Notes: a model not told the origin generated them from the sequence alone. Positions 30,601 to 42,652 are shown, counted from the stretch's first letter. The stretch is 64,000 nucleotides of DNA from Ahniella sp. (GCA_016712105.1 JADJRU010000014.1:60408-124407); one strand, 5' to 3'. Program-made: numbers and translations.

Positions 30601-33424
30601 ATGACGGGCTGTATCGTTACGAGTCGCGCCTCAAGGAACTGCCGGTGGTCACGAAGGCACTGGCCTTCAATCAGGGCAAGGCCAGTCTGCCCTTGCCGAC
30701 CAACGAACCGGGTGACTTCCGACTGCGATTGTTCGACGGCAATCAGACCCAACTGGCACAGGTCTCGTTCTCGGTGGCCGGCACGGGTAATGCCACGCGG
30801 GCACTGGAGCGGAATGCAGAACTCAAGCTCAAGCTGCTGAATGCCGAGCCCGAGGCCGGCGAAGAATTGAGCCTGAGCATCGAAGCGCCGTATACCGGCA
30901 GCGGACTGATCACGATCGAGCGCGAGCGGGTGCTGGCGCATGTGTGGTTCACGACGGACAACACCGTTCGGTGCAGAAGATCCGGCTGCCTGCGGATCTG
31001 GAGGGTCAGGCTTATGTGAGTGTGCAGTTCCTGCGTGCACTCGATTCGCCGGAAATCTTCATGAGTCCGATGAGTCATGCAGCGGCACCATTCCGTATCC
31101 TGCCGACTGCCCGGAATCTGTCGCTCAGTATCGAAGCCAGTGGCAAACATCGTCCCGGTCAGGATCTGCCAGTCACGGTTCGGGTTGCCGAACCGTCACG
31201 GGTGGCCTTGTTTGCGGTCGATGAAGGCATCCTGCAAGTCGCCGGATACCGACTGGTCGATCCGAAGGATCGATTCTTCGCGAAGCGTCAGCTGGAAGTC
31301 GACACGGCGCAGATCCTCGATCTGGTGTTGCCTGAGTTCAGCCTGCTGACGGCGGCGGCTGGTGGTGACGCCGAGGCCGCGTTGGCTCGCCATCTGAATC
31401 CGTTCAAACGACAACTCGACAAGCCGGCTGTCTATTGGGCCGGACTTCGTGATGTTGACGGTGAGGCCACCTGGTCCGTGCCGGTGCCGGATTCCTTCAA
31501 CGGTCGCCTGAAGATCATGGCGGTTGCCGTCAACGAAGGACGCATCGGGATCGGCACCGCCGATACGGAAGTCCGTGCGCCGTTTGTTCTGAGTCCGAGT
31601 GCCCCGGCATTCGTGTCGCCGGGCGACGTATTCGAGCTCGGTTTGTCGATCCAGCGTGAAGCAGGAACAGGCGCGCCGGCGACACGTCTGCTCGTGGAAG
31701 CCGATCGTGGCCTCAGTGTGATCGGCGCCGCGAAGCAGGCTTTCGATCTGGCGCCGGGCGCGGAAACCAGTTTCCGTTTGCGGCTTCAGGCCGGTGCACA
31801 ACTTGGTGCCGGGCGGATCAGGATGATCGTCGAAAGTGGTTCGCAACGAAGCGAACGCAGTGTTGAAATCAGCTTGCGCCCCTTGATGCCGTATCGCGGT
31901 CATCAGCAGTTGGGACGATTCGACGGCAAACAACGACCGATCACCGGTCTGCGGGAACTGTGGCCGAACTTCGCAAAGCGTGAGCTGATTGCCGGCCACA
32001 CGCCGCTGGTGATGATCGGCGGGATCCAGGCGAACCTCGAAGACTTCCCGCATCAGTGCAGTGAACAACTGCTCAGTCAGGCGATGGGCAAACTGCTGAT
32101 CGTTCGATACCCCGAGTACGCAAACGAACCGATTCCGGATCAGCATTGGCAAGAGGTCTTCGATCTGTTGCGTGCACGCAGCAACAGCGCGGGCGGATTG
32201 GGGTTGTGGGTGGCGGGTGAAGATGCGGACGTATTCGTCACCGCCTGGGCCGGACTGTTCTTCCTGGAAGCCGAGGCGGCCGGTGTGGCCGTGCCGCGGG
32301 ATCTGGTCACACGAAACCTCGAATACCTGCGGGCACTCGACGAAGGGAATGTCGAGAGCAGCCGGTTCAATCGCTGGCTGGCGCTGTATGTGCGGGCGCG
32401 CCGGGGTGAGGTGGTGACCCTGCCCATGCAGGGTCTGCTGCAGTCGGAAACGGCCGAGGCCCGCGATGGCATCGGTGCCCGCAGTCTGCGTGCAGCCCTG
32501 TTTGGTCTGCATCAGGACAAACGGGCTGCCGAGGCCGAGTTGAAGACGGTGCTGAAGGAGTTCCAGCAAGGTCTTCGACTCGACGACTACACCTTTGACG
32601 AATACCTGAATCCGGTATTGGCCCGGAATCTGGCCTTGATGGTGTTGTACCGAGACTTCCCGGACCAGACCCGACAATTGCCGGCGAATGCATTCGCGCA
32701 TCTCGAGCTGGCGGTCCAGGAGCGATTGCTGAACACCGTGTCGTCGGGCAGTGCCGCACTGGCCTTGATGGCACAGGGCGAACGACTGGGTGAAGGCGTC
32801 GGTGCGGCCGATCTGTCGTTGAGCTGGGTGGATGCTGCGAAAAAATCGGGGGTATTCGGCGAGCAGCGCCGATTGGATGTTCATGGTCCTTGGCCGGAAT
32901 CGGCGAGCAGCCTGGTGATTGCCAATTCGGGTGCCTTGCCAGTCTGGTTCTCGTTGCGGGAAAGCGGCTTCGAGCGGACGCTGCCGACGATTGCACGCAG
33001 CGCTGGTCTGGAACTGGCGCGTGAATATCGACGCATCGACGGCCAGAAACTCGAGCAGATCAAGGTGGGCGACGAAATCGAAGTCAGCTTGCGACTGAGA
33101 GCAACCGATCTGCGACAAGGGGCCCTGGCAGTGGTCGAACTGCTGCCGGCCGGATTCGAGCTGCTGGAGTTTCCGGTGGATGAATACGCACCGCGTGACG
33201 CACGATTTGTCCAGTCCGATCCGGGTTGGCTGGATTTTCTTGATGCGCGCGAAGACCGGCTCGTGCTGTACGCCACAGGCAGCGAACAGATGCAGGTTTG
33301 GCGTTATCGGTTGAAGGCGACCCAGCGTGGCGAGTTTGCCGTGCCACCCACCTACGCCGAGGACATGTACGACGCTCGCCGCAACAGCATTGGCGCTGCC
33401 GGCCAGAAACTGGCGGTGGAGTAG
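27656..33424 (+). CDS. Bacterial alpha-2-macroglobulin (YfhM-like), two frame changes
   Basis: About 1920 residues when the frames are joined. The N-terminus (MWQTIKDGWTWAGFF, then a membrane helix) ends in another frame at 27883; one base fewer in the CCCT near 27878 links it to EALVASLEAPGKTD. A second break near 30970 is repaired by one extra C before GTTCGGTG, giving RSVQKIRLPADLEG. Visible domains are MG-like beta sandwiches (LYRPGETLHVGAIVR is the classic MG3-type strand) and a thioester domain with PHQCSEQLLS (CxEQ motif, near 32057). Such proteins trap attacking proteases in the periplasm. It is immediately followed by pbpC, the usual partner, supporting a role in cell-envelope defence and repair. 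Confidence 0.9.
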
Positions 33425-33428
33425 GGTG

Positions 33429-35753
33429 ATGCGCAGGATCGGGCGGTGGTTGCTGGTCACCGCCCTGTTGTCCGTGTTGCTGCTGTGCGGCTGGCGGTTG
33501 TTGCCACAGCCGTCCTGGCAGCAGACGCGTCCGCAGTCCACCCGTGTGGCGTCGCGCGACGGTGTGTTGCTTCGACTGACCTTGGCCAGCGATGAACGTT
33601 ATCGGTTGTGGGTGCCGCACGCGGACTACCCACCACAGCTGATCGATGCGCTGTTGCTGAAGGAAGAGCGCTGGTACCACTGGCATCCCGGTGTCAATCC
33701 CGTGAGTGTCGCGCGGGCCTTGGCAGGGCGGCTGACAGACGCCGAATCGGACGTCGGTGCGTCAACACTGACCATGCAACTCGCACGGATCGAATCCGGT
33801 TTGAATACCCGCAGTTATGGCGGCAAGGCCCGGCAAATGGGGCGTGCATTGTCGATCAGCGCCAGCCATGACAAGGCGGCCGTGCTCGAGGCCTACCTCA
33901 ACCTGGCGCCGATGGCGGGGAATGTCGAAGGGTTCGGCACCGCCAGCCTGGTGTACTTCGGCAAGTCCGCTGCCGATCTGAATCTCGTCGAAATCCTGAC
34001 CTTGGCAGTGTTGCCGCAACGCCCCCAGTTGCAGGCGCATGCTCAGGGATTACAACTCACCCGGTTCGGCCACGCGGCGCGCGCGCGATTGTTCGACGCC
34101 TGGGTGAAGGATCATCCGGAGCACGAGCAGTTTCGCAGCCAGATCGAAGCCGTGACGGTTTTGCGTCGACCCAGTGACCTGCCGTTCCGGGCGCCACATG
34201 CCGTTGATCAGGCGCTGCGGACCGCATCACAACGCGGCGCTTTGCCGGCCAGGCTGGTCACCACGATCGATCTGCGCCAGCAACAGATTCTGGAGCGTGA
34301 GCTTGCGAGGTACCTCGACGAACAAGCGCGAATGGGGTTCCGGAATGGCAGCGTGCTGCTGGTTGATGCGGTGGATGGTGAGATTCGGGCGCTGGTCGGT
34401 TCGGCCGACTATTTTGACCCGTCGATCAGCGGCCAGATCAATGGCACCGCCATCCATCGGAGTCCGGGTTCCACACTGAAACCTCTGTTGTATGGACTGG
34501 CGATTGATCAAGGACAAATCCACCCGGCTTCGGTTCTGCGCGATGTGCCGACCCGATTCGGCCCGTTTTCGCCGGAGAACTTTGATGGCGAATTCGTGGG
34601 GCCGATCACTGCGCAGGAAGCCCTGGTCCGGAGCCGGAACATTCCGGCCGTGCAGATTGCCAGTCGGCTCGGGCAACCGAATCTCTACAGTCTGCTGAAA
34701 GCGGCGCAGGTCGCGGATATGGCACGCGAGTCTCACTACGGCTTGTCGCTTGTCTTGGGGGGCGGCGCCTTGAGTGCGCAGGAACTGGCCGGCTTGTATG
34801 GGATGTTGGGGCGGCAGGGTCGCCATCGTCGGCTTGGTCTGATCGAGGGGGATGCGGCGCGCGAATCGTCCTGACCTTGTTGAGCCCGGAAGCCAGTTTC
34901 GTCGTCCGTGACATGCTGGAGCAGAATCCTCGGCCTGATGGGCAAGCGAAATCGTCTGCCAGTGGCCTGGAAAACGGGCACCTCATGGGGATTCCGGGAT
35001 GCCTGGACAGCAGGACTGTTCGGTCGATACGTGCTGGTGGTCTGGCTCGGAACACCGGATCACCGGGCCCATGCAAACCTGATCGGCGTCCAGGCGGCGG
35101 CCCCCTTGTTCTTCCGGATGGTCGACGCGCTGACAGGTGACATCGACGCCGTGTCGGCACCGGTCGACAGCACGCCCCTCAACGTCCGCCGCGTCGCCGT
35201 CTGCCAGGCCAGCGGCGACCTGCCGAACGCTGAATGTCCACGGACCGTGGCGACCTGGTTCATCCCCGGACGAACCACCATCGCGCCCAGTACCTTGCAT
35301 CGGCGCGTCACGCTGGACATCACAACAGGATCACCCGTCTGCGCGCCGGAGGGCACCCCGGGCACACGGAGCGAGGTGTTCGTGTTCTGGCCAAGTGAAC
35401 TGCGGGAATCACGAAGGAAGGCGGGCATCCGCGAACGTGCCGCACCTGATCTGTCGATGTGCCAATTGGGCGCTCAACAATCCGGCCGTCCACCCGTCAT
35501 CCAATCACCAAGGCGAAGCGGTACCTACCTGCTGTCCGGTGCCGGCGACAGCATCGGCCTCAGCGCCAGCTCGGATGCTGCCCAATCAAGGCTCTATTGG
35601 TATGCCGACGGAGCCTTGGTGGGCGTGAGCGCGCCGGAGCAAAGTATCGATTGGGTGCCAGCGCGGGCAGGGCAATTCACGATTTCCGTGAGTGACGGCA
35701 GCGGTCACAGTGAGGCACGATCGGTGCAGGTCGGGTATACGGGAGGGCGATAG
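33429..35753 (+). CDS. pbpC: Penicillin-binding protein 1C, frame changes near the transpeptidase end
   Basis: About 774 residues when frames are joined. ATG 33429 lies 4 bases past the alpha-2-macroglobulin stop. A membrane helix is followed by a GT51 transglycosylase domain (KEERWYHWHPGVNP, GASTLTMQLARI) and a transpeptidase domain: SxxK as PGSTLKPLLY, SRN in VRSRNIPAV, KTGTSWG near 34975. The frame changes near 34862 and 34930, between the SRN and KTG motifs. A C-terminal BiPBP_C-type domain ends at 35753 (YWYADGALVG). PBP1C genes often pair with alpha-2-macroglobulin genes. Activity depends on whether the frame changes are real. Confidence 0.9.
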
Positions 35754-35900
35754 TCTGAGTGCGTCGGCTCGTCTGATGGCGATTGCACTGCAGCAAGTCC
35801 GGTTTCAGGGCCGAAAGTTGCCATCACGGTCTATCGGGACTGCACATTGCCCGTGTTCTGTGATTATGATCGAGGCACATTCTGGCAAGGGGTTCGAGTC

Positions 35901-36307
35901 ATGAAACGACGGGCGTTTGTTCTGACCTCCGTATCCGCGCTGGCGCTCCTGCCGATGCACCGGTCAGCCGCATCCACCGCCGTCGAGCAGCCGAAGTTCG
36001 CGGGCAAGTGGCGGCTCAAGGTCAGTCAGCAATCCACGGCAGCTGGAACGATGACATTCGCCATCCGGCCGCGTTCCCAGAAGGAGCTCGTGTTCGCTGT
36101 GGACATTGCGATGGGTCGCGACAGCAAGGGGTCGCCCGGGACATCCGGACCTCGCTGCGCGGCAAGATCGATCGTACGGCGTACACCATCAAGCTGGAAG
36201 GTGGTGACAGTCTGCTGTTTGTTGCCGAGATGGGCACGCCGCGCTTCGAGCTGGCGCTGATCGACAATTCTGTGTCTGGCATCGAAGTCGAGATCGCGTC
36301 GGAATAG
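35901..36307 (+). CDS. Small exported protein of unknown function (one frame change)
   Basis: About 135 residues when joined. ATG 35901 begins MKRRAFVLTSVSALALL, a signal peptide with an arginine pair that may be Tat-like. The mature part reads KFAGKWRLKVSQQS and GTMTFAIRP, then, after a frame change near 36130 (one extra G in AAGGGGTCG restores the frame), VARDIRTSLRGKIDRTAYTI and ends ELALIDNSVSGIEVEIASE. The pattern suggests a lipocalin-like or CHRD-like beta barrel but I do not recognise a family. It is convergent with the histidine kinase at 36330. Confidence 0.6.
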
Positions 36308-36329
36308 AGCGGTCTCCGCTTCTGCTCGA

Positions 36330-37632
36330 TCAGCTGTGTGCTTTCGCGCCCGGGAGTTGCAATTCGGCCGTGGTGCCGACGCCGGGCTCGCTGCCGAGTG
36401 TGACCGGCCAGCGGAATCGGTCGCTCAGCCGCCGAACGATCGTCAAACCGACGCCGTGCCCTGGTTTGCTGCCGTCGCCGCCGCGGAAGAAGGGATCGAA
36501 GACTCGCTCCAGCGTAGCGGGATCCATGCCGCAACCGGTGTCGGCAATACGGATTCCGTGCGTGTGGACGGTGACGGTAATCCGTCCCGTATCCGTGTAT
36601 TGACAGGCATTGCCGAGCAGATTCGTCAGAATGATGCTGAGCACCGCCGGTGGGGCATCCATACTCAGTTCAACCTGTTCCTCAAGCACCAGTTCGACCG
36701 GGCGTTTGCACATGGTGGCTTTGGCGCGATCGAACACGTCGCGAACGATCTCGTTCACCTGAATCTGTTCGTTCTTCAGGCTCATGTCGCCTTCGCGCGC
36801 CAGGATCAGGAACGCCTGGATGAGGTTTTCCATGTCGATGACGGCACGCTTGATGCGGTCCATCGACCGATTCCCGTAGCTGCTGAGTTGCTCCTCGGCA
36901 AGCACGATGTCGGTGGCGACTTTGATCACGGTCAGCGGGGTGCGCAATTCATGGCTGGCATCGCGCGTGAAGGCGCGCTCACGAGCGAGAAACTCCTGAT
37001 TGCGTGCAGCGAAGTTGTGGATCGCCTCGGCGAGGGTCGGACCTCGAGATCGGCCCTGTCGGGCAAGCGATCGGGCGAAATCATGCTGAGTTCGGGTTGA
37101 CGCGGGTCGAGCGCCCGCACTGTTTCTGCAAGCCGTACGATCGGGAAATCGCGCTGCGTGACATCTGATAGGTGAAGAAGCTCACGACATACACGGCGCC
37201 CAGCACCAGCGCGAGAGGAAAGAACCCGAACCACAGTGCCAGTTGGTGGACCTGGTCCTGGTCGAATACCAGCCACAGGCGGTGGCCTCGATGGTCGGAG
37301 ACGAAGACCAATTCGTCGCCACCCAGCTGGTTCACCGAGTGATAACCCGGCAGCAGACCCTGGAGTTCCCTGGGTACGTTGATTTCGGTGCCGCCATCCG
37401 GCCGGGCAAACCCGTGCATGTTGAACGTGTTGGGCAGGGCGGTGCTCTGGTCCTTGTCGAACAAGGTCCAATAGTGCTGCGCCTCGTTCACCAGTGCCTG
37501 CTTGATCAGCACGTCGCGCAGCACCAGCATGGCGGCATACACACCGAACAGAGTGGCCAGCCCGATGGCGACCACCTGCATGACGAAGGCGACCCACAAT
37601 TTGCTGCGCAGGCCGCCGCCGTGTTCACGCAT
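36330..37632 (-). CDS. Sensor histidine kinase (HisKA type), two frame changes
   Basis: About 434 residues when joined. ATG 37632 opens with a signal-anchor helix (LWVAFVMQVVAIGLATLFGVYA), a periplasmic domain of ~130 residues, a second helix (ALWFGFFPLALVLGAVYVV), a HAMP-like linker and the HisKA motif FTRDASHELRTPLTVIK. The ATPase domain has LTNLLGNACQYTD, IRIADTGCGMD and HGVGLTIVRRLSDRF. Frame changes fall near 37140 and 37045, both in the linker. It follows the response regulator on the same strand by 5 bases, so the two form a two-component operon (EnvZ/PhoR-like layout). The signal is unknown. Confidence 0.85.
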
Positions 37633-37637
37633 CGTGA

Positions 37638-38361
37638 TCAGGCCGAGTGCTGGGCGAGTTCGGCATCGAGGTCGGCGAGGCGATAGCCGGAGCTGTGGAT
37701 GGTGTGCAGCAGCGGCTTGGTGAAGGGCTTGTCGATCGCCTTGCGGAGATTGTAGAGGTGGCTGCGCAGGGTGTCGGAATCCGGCGGCAGATCGCCCCAC
37801 ACCTCGCGCTCGATATCGCGGCGGCTGACGACACGCGGTGATTCGCGCATCAGGATCATCAGCAGCTTCAGCGCAATCGGCGACAGGTCGAGGTCCTTGC
37901 CGGCGCGTGTTGCGCGCAGGGTGGCGGTGTCGAGTGTCAGGTCGGCGACCCGCAGGATCTCGGCGGAAACCTGGCGGCGATCACGGCGGATCAGGGCGCG
38001 CAGCCGTGCTTCCAGCTCGCGGATCTCGAAAGGCTTGATCAGGTAATCGTCAGCGCCGACGTCGAGGCCTGCAAGTTTGTCGTCCAGGGTGTCGCGAGCC
38101 GTCAACATCAGGACCGGCGTCGATTTTTGCGTCATGGCGCGACTTGCGACACAGTTGGAGACCATCCATGCCTGGCAGCATGAGATCGAGCACAATGGCG
38201 TCGTAGTCGTTCGTGACGGCGAGGTGCAATCCGGTGACGCCGTCGCTGGCGTAGTCGACGCTGTACCCGCGCCGTTCCAGGAACTCGCCGACCATTTCAG
38301 CGATTCCGCGGTTGTCTTCCACGAGTAAAACCAAACCTGGACCTTCTTCGCGCATCGTCAT
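37638..38361 (-). CDS. Response regulator, OmpR/PhoB type (one frame change)
   Basis: About 240 residues when joined. The receiver has LVLLVEDNRGIAEMV, phospho-acceptor Asp in AIVLDLMLPGMDG, and after a frame change near 38140 STPVLMLTARDTLDDK and DYLIKPFEIRELEARL. The DNA-binding domain is a winged helix with LSPIALKLLMILMRESPRVVS and HLYNLRKAIDKPF and YRLADLD. Partner of the kinase that follows. The upstream stretch 38362-38507 (AT-rich near 38400-38440) probably holds its promoter and that of the PilZ gene reading the other way. Confidence 0.88.
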
Positions 38362-38507
38362 GTCTGGGGCTCCTTGGCCGTCACATATGTGAGGATTAAA
38401 CCCTCAAATAAGTGATGAATACATGAAATAAAGATAAAGACGTGAAGAATCATCAGTCGGCCCGAATCGTGCTTGAACTGTGGAGCCTAAGCCGCTTGAA
38501 TCGAGAC

Positions 38508-38831
38508 ATGGACGCCCACGAAAAACGCCGACACCCGCGCAAGGACATCTTCACGGCCGCTTTGGTCGTGCTCTCTGACGAGGGTTATCTGACGGAAGTC
38601 TGGGACCTGTCGCAAGGTGGCGCACGGCTGGGCAAGCCGCGAAAGTGGCCGGTCATCGAGCGGGGGACGGTGCGGGTGTACTTCATGCTCGACCAGGAAA
38701 CCGTGATTGCGCTGTCGGGGCACATCGTGCGGTCGGCAGACGACCACCTTGGCGTCCAGTTCGAACCAGGTCAGGAATCGCGCATCAACGCGCTGATGTA
38801 CGAAGCGCGTTTCCTGGAGGCGCAGGCTTGA
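38508..38831 (+). CDS. PilZ domain protein
   Basis: A 107-residue single PilZ domain from ATG 38508 (an upstream ATG at 38442 would add 22 poorly conserved residues). The cyclic di-GMP-binding motifs are intact: RRHPRKD (RxxxR) and DLSQGGARL (DxSxxG). It therefore probably binds cyclic di-GMP and relays it to motility or surface machinery. A diguanylate cyclase with an intact GGEEF lies 3 kb away. Confidence 0.85.
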   Translation: MDAHEKRRHPRKDIFTAALVVLSDEGYLTEVWDLSQGGARLGKPRKWPVIERGTVRVYFMLDQETVIALSGHIVRSADDHLGVQFEPGQESRINALMYEARFLEAQA

Positions 38832-38852
38832 TCTTGGCCGTCGCAGCCTTGG

Positions 38853-39179
38853 ATGCCGATCGTGCTGTTGCTCGGATCCAACATCTTCATGACGTTCGCC
38901 TGGTACGGGCATCTCAAGTTCAAGCAGAGTGCGTTGTGGCTCGTTGTGCTGGTGAGTTGGGGCATCGCATTCTTCGAATACGTGCTGCAGGTGCCGGCAA
39001 ACCGCATGGGCCACCGTGTTTACTCGGCGGCGGAGCTCAAGACCATTCAGGAAGTGATCTCACTGTCGGTGTTTGCGGTGTTTGCGGTCACCTATCTGGG
39101 CGAACCGCTTCGATGGAACCACTTGTTGGGGTTCATGCTGATCGCTGCGGGTGCGGCGTTGGTTTTCGCGAAATTCTGA
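38853..39179 (+). CDS. DUF486 family small membrane protein (DMT superfamily)
   Basis: A 108-residue protein with four predicted helices: LLLGSNIFMTFAWYGHL, WLVVLVSWGIAFFEYVLQVP, VISLSVFAVFAVTYL and LLGFMLIAAGAALVFA. The family signature ANRMGH lies in the middle and YLGEPLRWNH near the end. Length and helix order match DUF486, relatives of the small drug-metabolite exporters. Function is unknown. It starts 21 bases after the PilZ stop and may share its transcript. Confidence 0.9.
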   Translation: MPIVLLLGSNIFMTFAWYGHLKFKQSALWLVVLVSWGIAFFEYVLQVPANRMGHRVYSAAELKTIQEVISLSVFAVFAVTYLGEPLRWNHLLGFMLIAAGAALVFAKF

Positions 39180-39277
39180 GAAGTATCGCGGTTCCGCCCA
39201 ACAGGGAGGTCAGCGTCCGGCAACGCTTCCTCGACACTTGAGGCTTCGCCTAAGCAGGGCTCAAACGGTCGATGCAA

Positions 39278-39410
<133 letters not shown>

Positions 39411-39437
39411 CACTCTTTGTGCTGAGCGGCACAAGAC

Positions 39438-41329
39438 TCAGGTGGACTCCAGCGAATCAACCAGTTCCAGCCATTCCGCCTCGATGGTTTCGAGCTGGGC
39501 GCGCAATTCCGTCTGTTCGGCCGTCAGGGTTCTCAGCAGGGTGGCGCCGGCAGGCTCGTACAGATTGGGTGCCAGCAAGTCTTTTTCGATCTCGGCCAGT
39601 CGACCTTGCCAGCGGGCCATCGATTGTTCGCATTTCTTGATGCGCTCGCGCATCGGCTTTCGCGGGCGCGGGCGTCGGCATCGTTCTTGCGCTGGTCGCG
39701 CGTGGGTTTGCGTTCACCGCTCCCCGACGTGTTGCCTGAAGCCGCGTTCGCCAACTCGCGCCGACGACGCGTGAGCCACTCGGCATATTGGTCCAGATCG
39801 CCGTCGAATTCGCCGACCTTGCCATCGGCCACACGCACGAACTGATCACAGCAGGCCGACATCAGGTGGCGATCATGGGCCACCAGTACCAAGGCGCCGT
39901 CAAAATCGTTCAGCGCCAACTCAAGGGCCTGGCGCATGTCCAGGTCAAGGTGGTTCGTCGGTTCGTCGAGCAGCAGCAGGTTTGGCTTCTGATACACGAT
40001 CATGGCCAGTGCCAGCCGCGCCTTTTCGCCACCCGAGAACGGGCCGACCGGTTCAAAGGCACGATCGCCGCGGAACAGGAAGCTCGCCAGCACATCCCGC
40101 AGAACCTGGTCGGAGGTGCCGGGCGACAATTTTCGGAAGTGTTCGATCGCCGAGGCAGCCGGATCCAGTTGCTCCAACTGATGCTGGGCAAAGTAACCAA
40201 GCTTCAGTTCCGGATGCCGGACGATTTGCCCTGCCTGGCCGTCGAGGACGCCAGCGAGGAGTTTCATCAGCGTGGACTTGCCCTCACCATTCGGGCCGAG
40301 CACACCGAGCCGATCACCGGGCGCCAGATTGAACCGGATGCCCGAAAGGACCGTCCGATCGCCGTATCCGACTGCCACATCGTCAAGCCGGATCAAGGGG
40401 CTCGGCAACTTGTCGGGGACGCGGAACTCGAAATCGAATTCGGCTTCGGCCAGCATGGGGGCCACTTTTTCCATGCGCTCGATCATCTTGACGCGCGACT
40501 GGGCCTGTTTGGCCTTGCTGGCCTTGGCCTTGAAGCGATCGACGAACTTCTGCAGATGCGCGATCCGTTTGGCCTGTTCGACATGCTGCATCGACTGCAG
40601 CCGCAAACGTTCGGCGCGTGTGCGCTCGAACTGCGAGTAGTTGCCGACATACATCGTGGCGCGCTCGGAATGCAGGTGCAGCGTGTGCGTGCTGATGGCA
40701 TCGAGGAAATCGCGGTCATGCGAAATGACCAGCAAGGTGCCTTCGAAGGCACGCAGCCAGTCCTGTACCCAGATCACCGCGTCCAGATCGAGATGGTTCG
40801 TCGGTTCGTCGAGCAGCATCAGATCGGCACGCTGCATCAGCGTGCGGGCAAGCGCCAGGCGCATGCGCCAGCCGCCCGAGAAACTGGCGACCGGCTGGGT
40901 TTGCTGTTCGGCATTGAATCCGAGTCCATGCAGCAAGGTGCCGGCCCGTGCGCGTGCGCCGTAACCGTCAATCGCATGCAGCAACTCATGGCAGTGTCCG
41001 ATGCCATGGGCATCGTGTGCGTCCTCGGCGATCACCAGTGCGGCTTCGATCCGCCGGAGTTCGGCATCCCCATCCAGCACGAAGTCGATTGCGGGTTGAT
41101 CACTCGCTTCGACGTGCTGGGCCACGCTGCCGACGCGCCAGTTTCTGGGCATTGAACAGTCGCCGGCATCGGCATGAAGGTCGCCCAGTACAAGCGCGAA
41201 CAGGCTGGATTTGCCCGAGCCGTTCCGGCCGACCACGGCCACCTTCTGTCCAAGGTGGATCTGGGCGGAGAAACGCTGGATGAGGGGACGGCCGCCACGA
41301 CGCAGCTCGAGATCAGAAAAGCTCAACAT
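39438..41329 (-). CDS. yheS: ABC-F family ATPase (YheS/Uup-like), one frame change
   Basis: About 630 residues when joined. Two ABC domains without membrane helices: Walker A GRNGSGKSS and GPNGEGKST, signature SFSGGWRMRLALA and PFSGGEKARLALA, Walker B MLLDEPTNHLD and LLLDEPTNHLD. The linker between the domains is rich in Arg/Lys/Gln, as usual for ribosome-acting ABC-F proteins. The C-terminal coiled coil is in another frame (MRERIKKCEQSMARWQ...VDSLEST), joined near 39655. The order and tail match YheS. ABC-F proteins release stalled ribosomes or protect them from antibiotics; this one is probably a housekeeping member. A GTG two codons upstream is an alternative start. Confidence 0.9.
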
Positions 41330-41400
41330 GCTCACAGTTTACCCAATTGGCGGCCGGAATATGCCAAATCCGGGTTTCGCCGATGTTAGGCTTGCGAGTC

Positions 41401-42567
41401 ATGAGCCTTGATCTTGCAACCGTCGTGCTGCTGTCGGCGTTGAATACGCTGATGATGAGCTTCGCCCTGTTCAGCGTGCGGCGGCATGAAAATGCCGGTT
41501 TGGACCGCGGCCTGCGGCATTGGGCCTATGGTGTCGTGCTGCAGCCCGCGGTCTGGTTGCTGATCGCGCTGGCCGATCGGCTGCCGTTCTGGCTGTCGCC
41601 GCTGCTCGCGAATTTCCTGCTGGTGGTGGCGCTGGGCGAGTTCTATCGGGCGTTCTGTATGGTGACCGGCGCCGCCCGGCCGCCGCGTTGGGTCTTTGCG
41701 TTGCCGGTGTTCGAGTTATGCGGGTCCGTGTTGATCACGCAGGTGTTCGAGTTGCTCCCGGTCTGGCACGAAGCCTGGACGGCCGCGTTCCTGTGCGGCT
41801 TGCTGGGAATGTCCGCGGTCCGACTCTGGCGGTCGCGCGGCAAACCCTGGCTCGACTCGGACCGACTGTGTTTTGCCGTGTTCACGATCGGCACCGCGAT
41901 CCTGTTGGCCCGCGCCCTGACGCTGGTGCTCATCGGAAGTGGCCTCACAGATGGCGTCCAAGGCGATTTTGGTCTGTCGATGTCGGTGTTCTTCCAGTCC
42001 TTGCCGATGATCGCCACCTTGGGCATCGCCCTGATGGCGAAAGACCGACTGCAGACCGAACTTGAACGTCTGGCAGCGGTGGACCCCTTGACCGGTGTTG
42101 CCAATCGGCGCTCGTTCGAAGCCGAAGCCGAACGGACGCTGCTGGCTGCTGGGAGGCGGAAGATGTCGGTTTCCCTGCTGCTGATCGACGCGGACCATTT
42201 CAAGCGGGTGAATGACCGCTATGGCCATGAGGTGGGCGACAACGCCTTGTTGACGATCGTCACCGCCCTCAAGGGCAGCTTGCGTGCCAGTGATCTGCTT
42301 GGGCGGTATGGGGGTGAGGAGTTTGCGGCCCTGTTGCCGGATGCCGACCAGGCGGCCGCCATGCATGTCGCGGAACGGTTGCGCGCTGCGGTCGAGATCA
42401 GCGAGTTCGCTTTTGCCGAACATCCGATCCCCTTGCGCGTCAGTATCGGTGTGGCAACCGTGACGCCGGAGCAGGGCGAAAGCAAACTGAATTCGCTGTT
42501 GCGGCACGCCGATCTGGCGCTTTATGCAGCAAAGGCCGCGGGGCGTAACCGGGTTCAGGCGGGCTGA
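41401..42567 (+). CDS. Membrane diguanylate cyclase (GGDEF)
   Basis: 388 residues from ATG 41401. The first ~200 residues form six or seven membrane helices with short loops (VVLLSALNTLMMSFALF, LPFWLSPLLANFLLVVALGEF, and others). The C-terminal GGDEF domain has DPLTGVANRRSF, the active site RYGGEEFAALLP and a late SIGVA. The inhibitory-site RxxD is present five residues before GGEEF (RASD), so product inhibition is expected. It should make cyclic di-GMP; local effectors could be PilZ (38508) and YajQ (24681). It diverges from the ABC-F gene. Confidence 0.92.
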   Translation: MSLDLATVVLLSALNTLMMSFALFSVRRHENAGLDRGLRHWAYGVVLQPAVWLLIALADRLPFWLSPLLANFLLVVALGEFYRAFCMVTGAARPPRWVFALPVFELCGSVLITQVFELLPVWHEAWTAAFLCGLLGMSAVRLWRSRGKPWLDSDRLCFAVFTIGTAILLARALTLVLIGSGLTDGVQGDFGLSMSVFFQSLPMIATLGIALMAKDRLQTELERLAAVDPLTGVANRRSFEAEAERTLLAAGRRKMSVSLLLIDADHFKRVNDRYGHEVGDNALLTIVTALKGSLRASDLLGRYGGEEFAALLPDADQAAAMHVAERLRAAVEISEFAFAEHPIPLRVSIGVATVTPEQGESKLNSLLRHADLALYAAKAAGRNRVQAG

Positions 42568-42652
42568 GTTTCCAGTTGCCCTCTAGCAGGTCGTCGCCCG
42601 TGAACGGGACAAGGACTATTCATGTCGTGCACACGGGCGCTTCCATGGTGGA

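Noticed and set aside
29175..31040. A 621-residue open frame on the minus strand
   Set aside because: Antisense to the same gene, His/Gln/Arg-rich without domains.
31196..33541. A 781-residue open frame on the minus strand
   Set aside because: It lies opposite the alpha-2-macroglobulin gene, has no family pattern and is a by-product of high GC.
39788..41155. A 455-residue plus-strand open frame
   Set aside because: Antisense shadow of the ABC-F gene.
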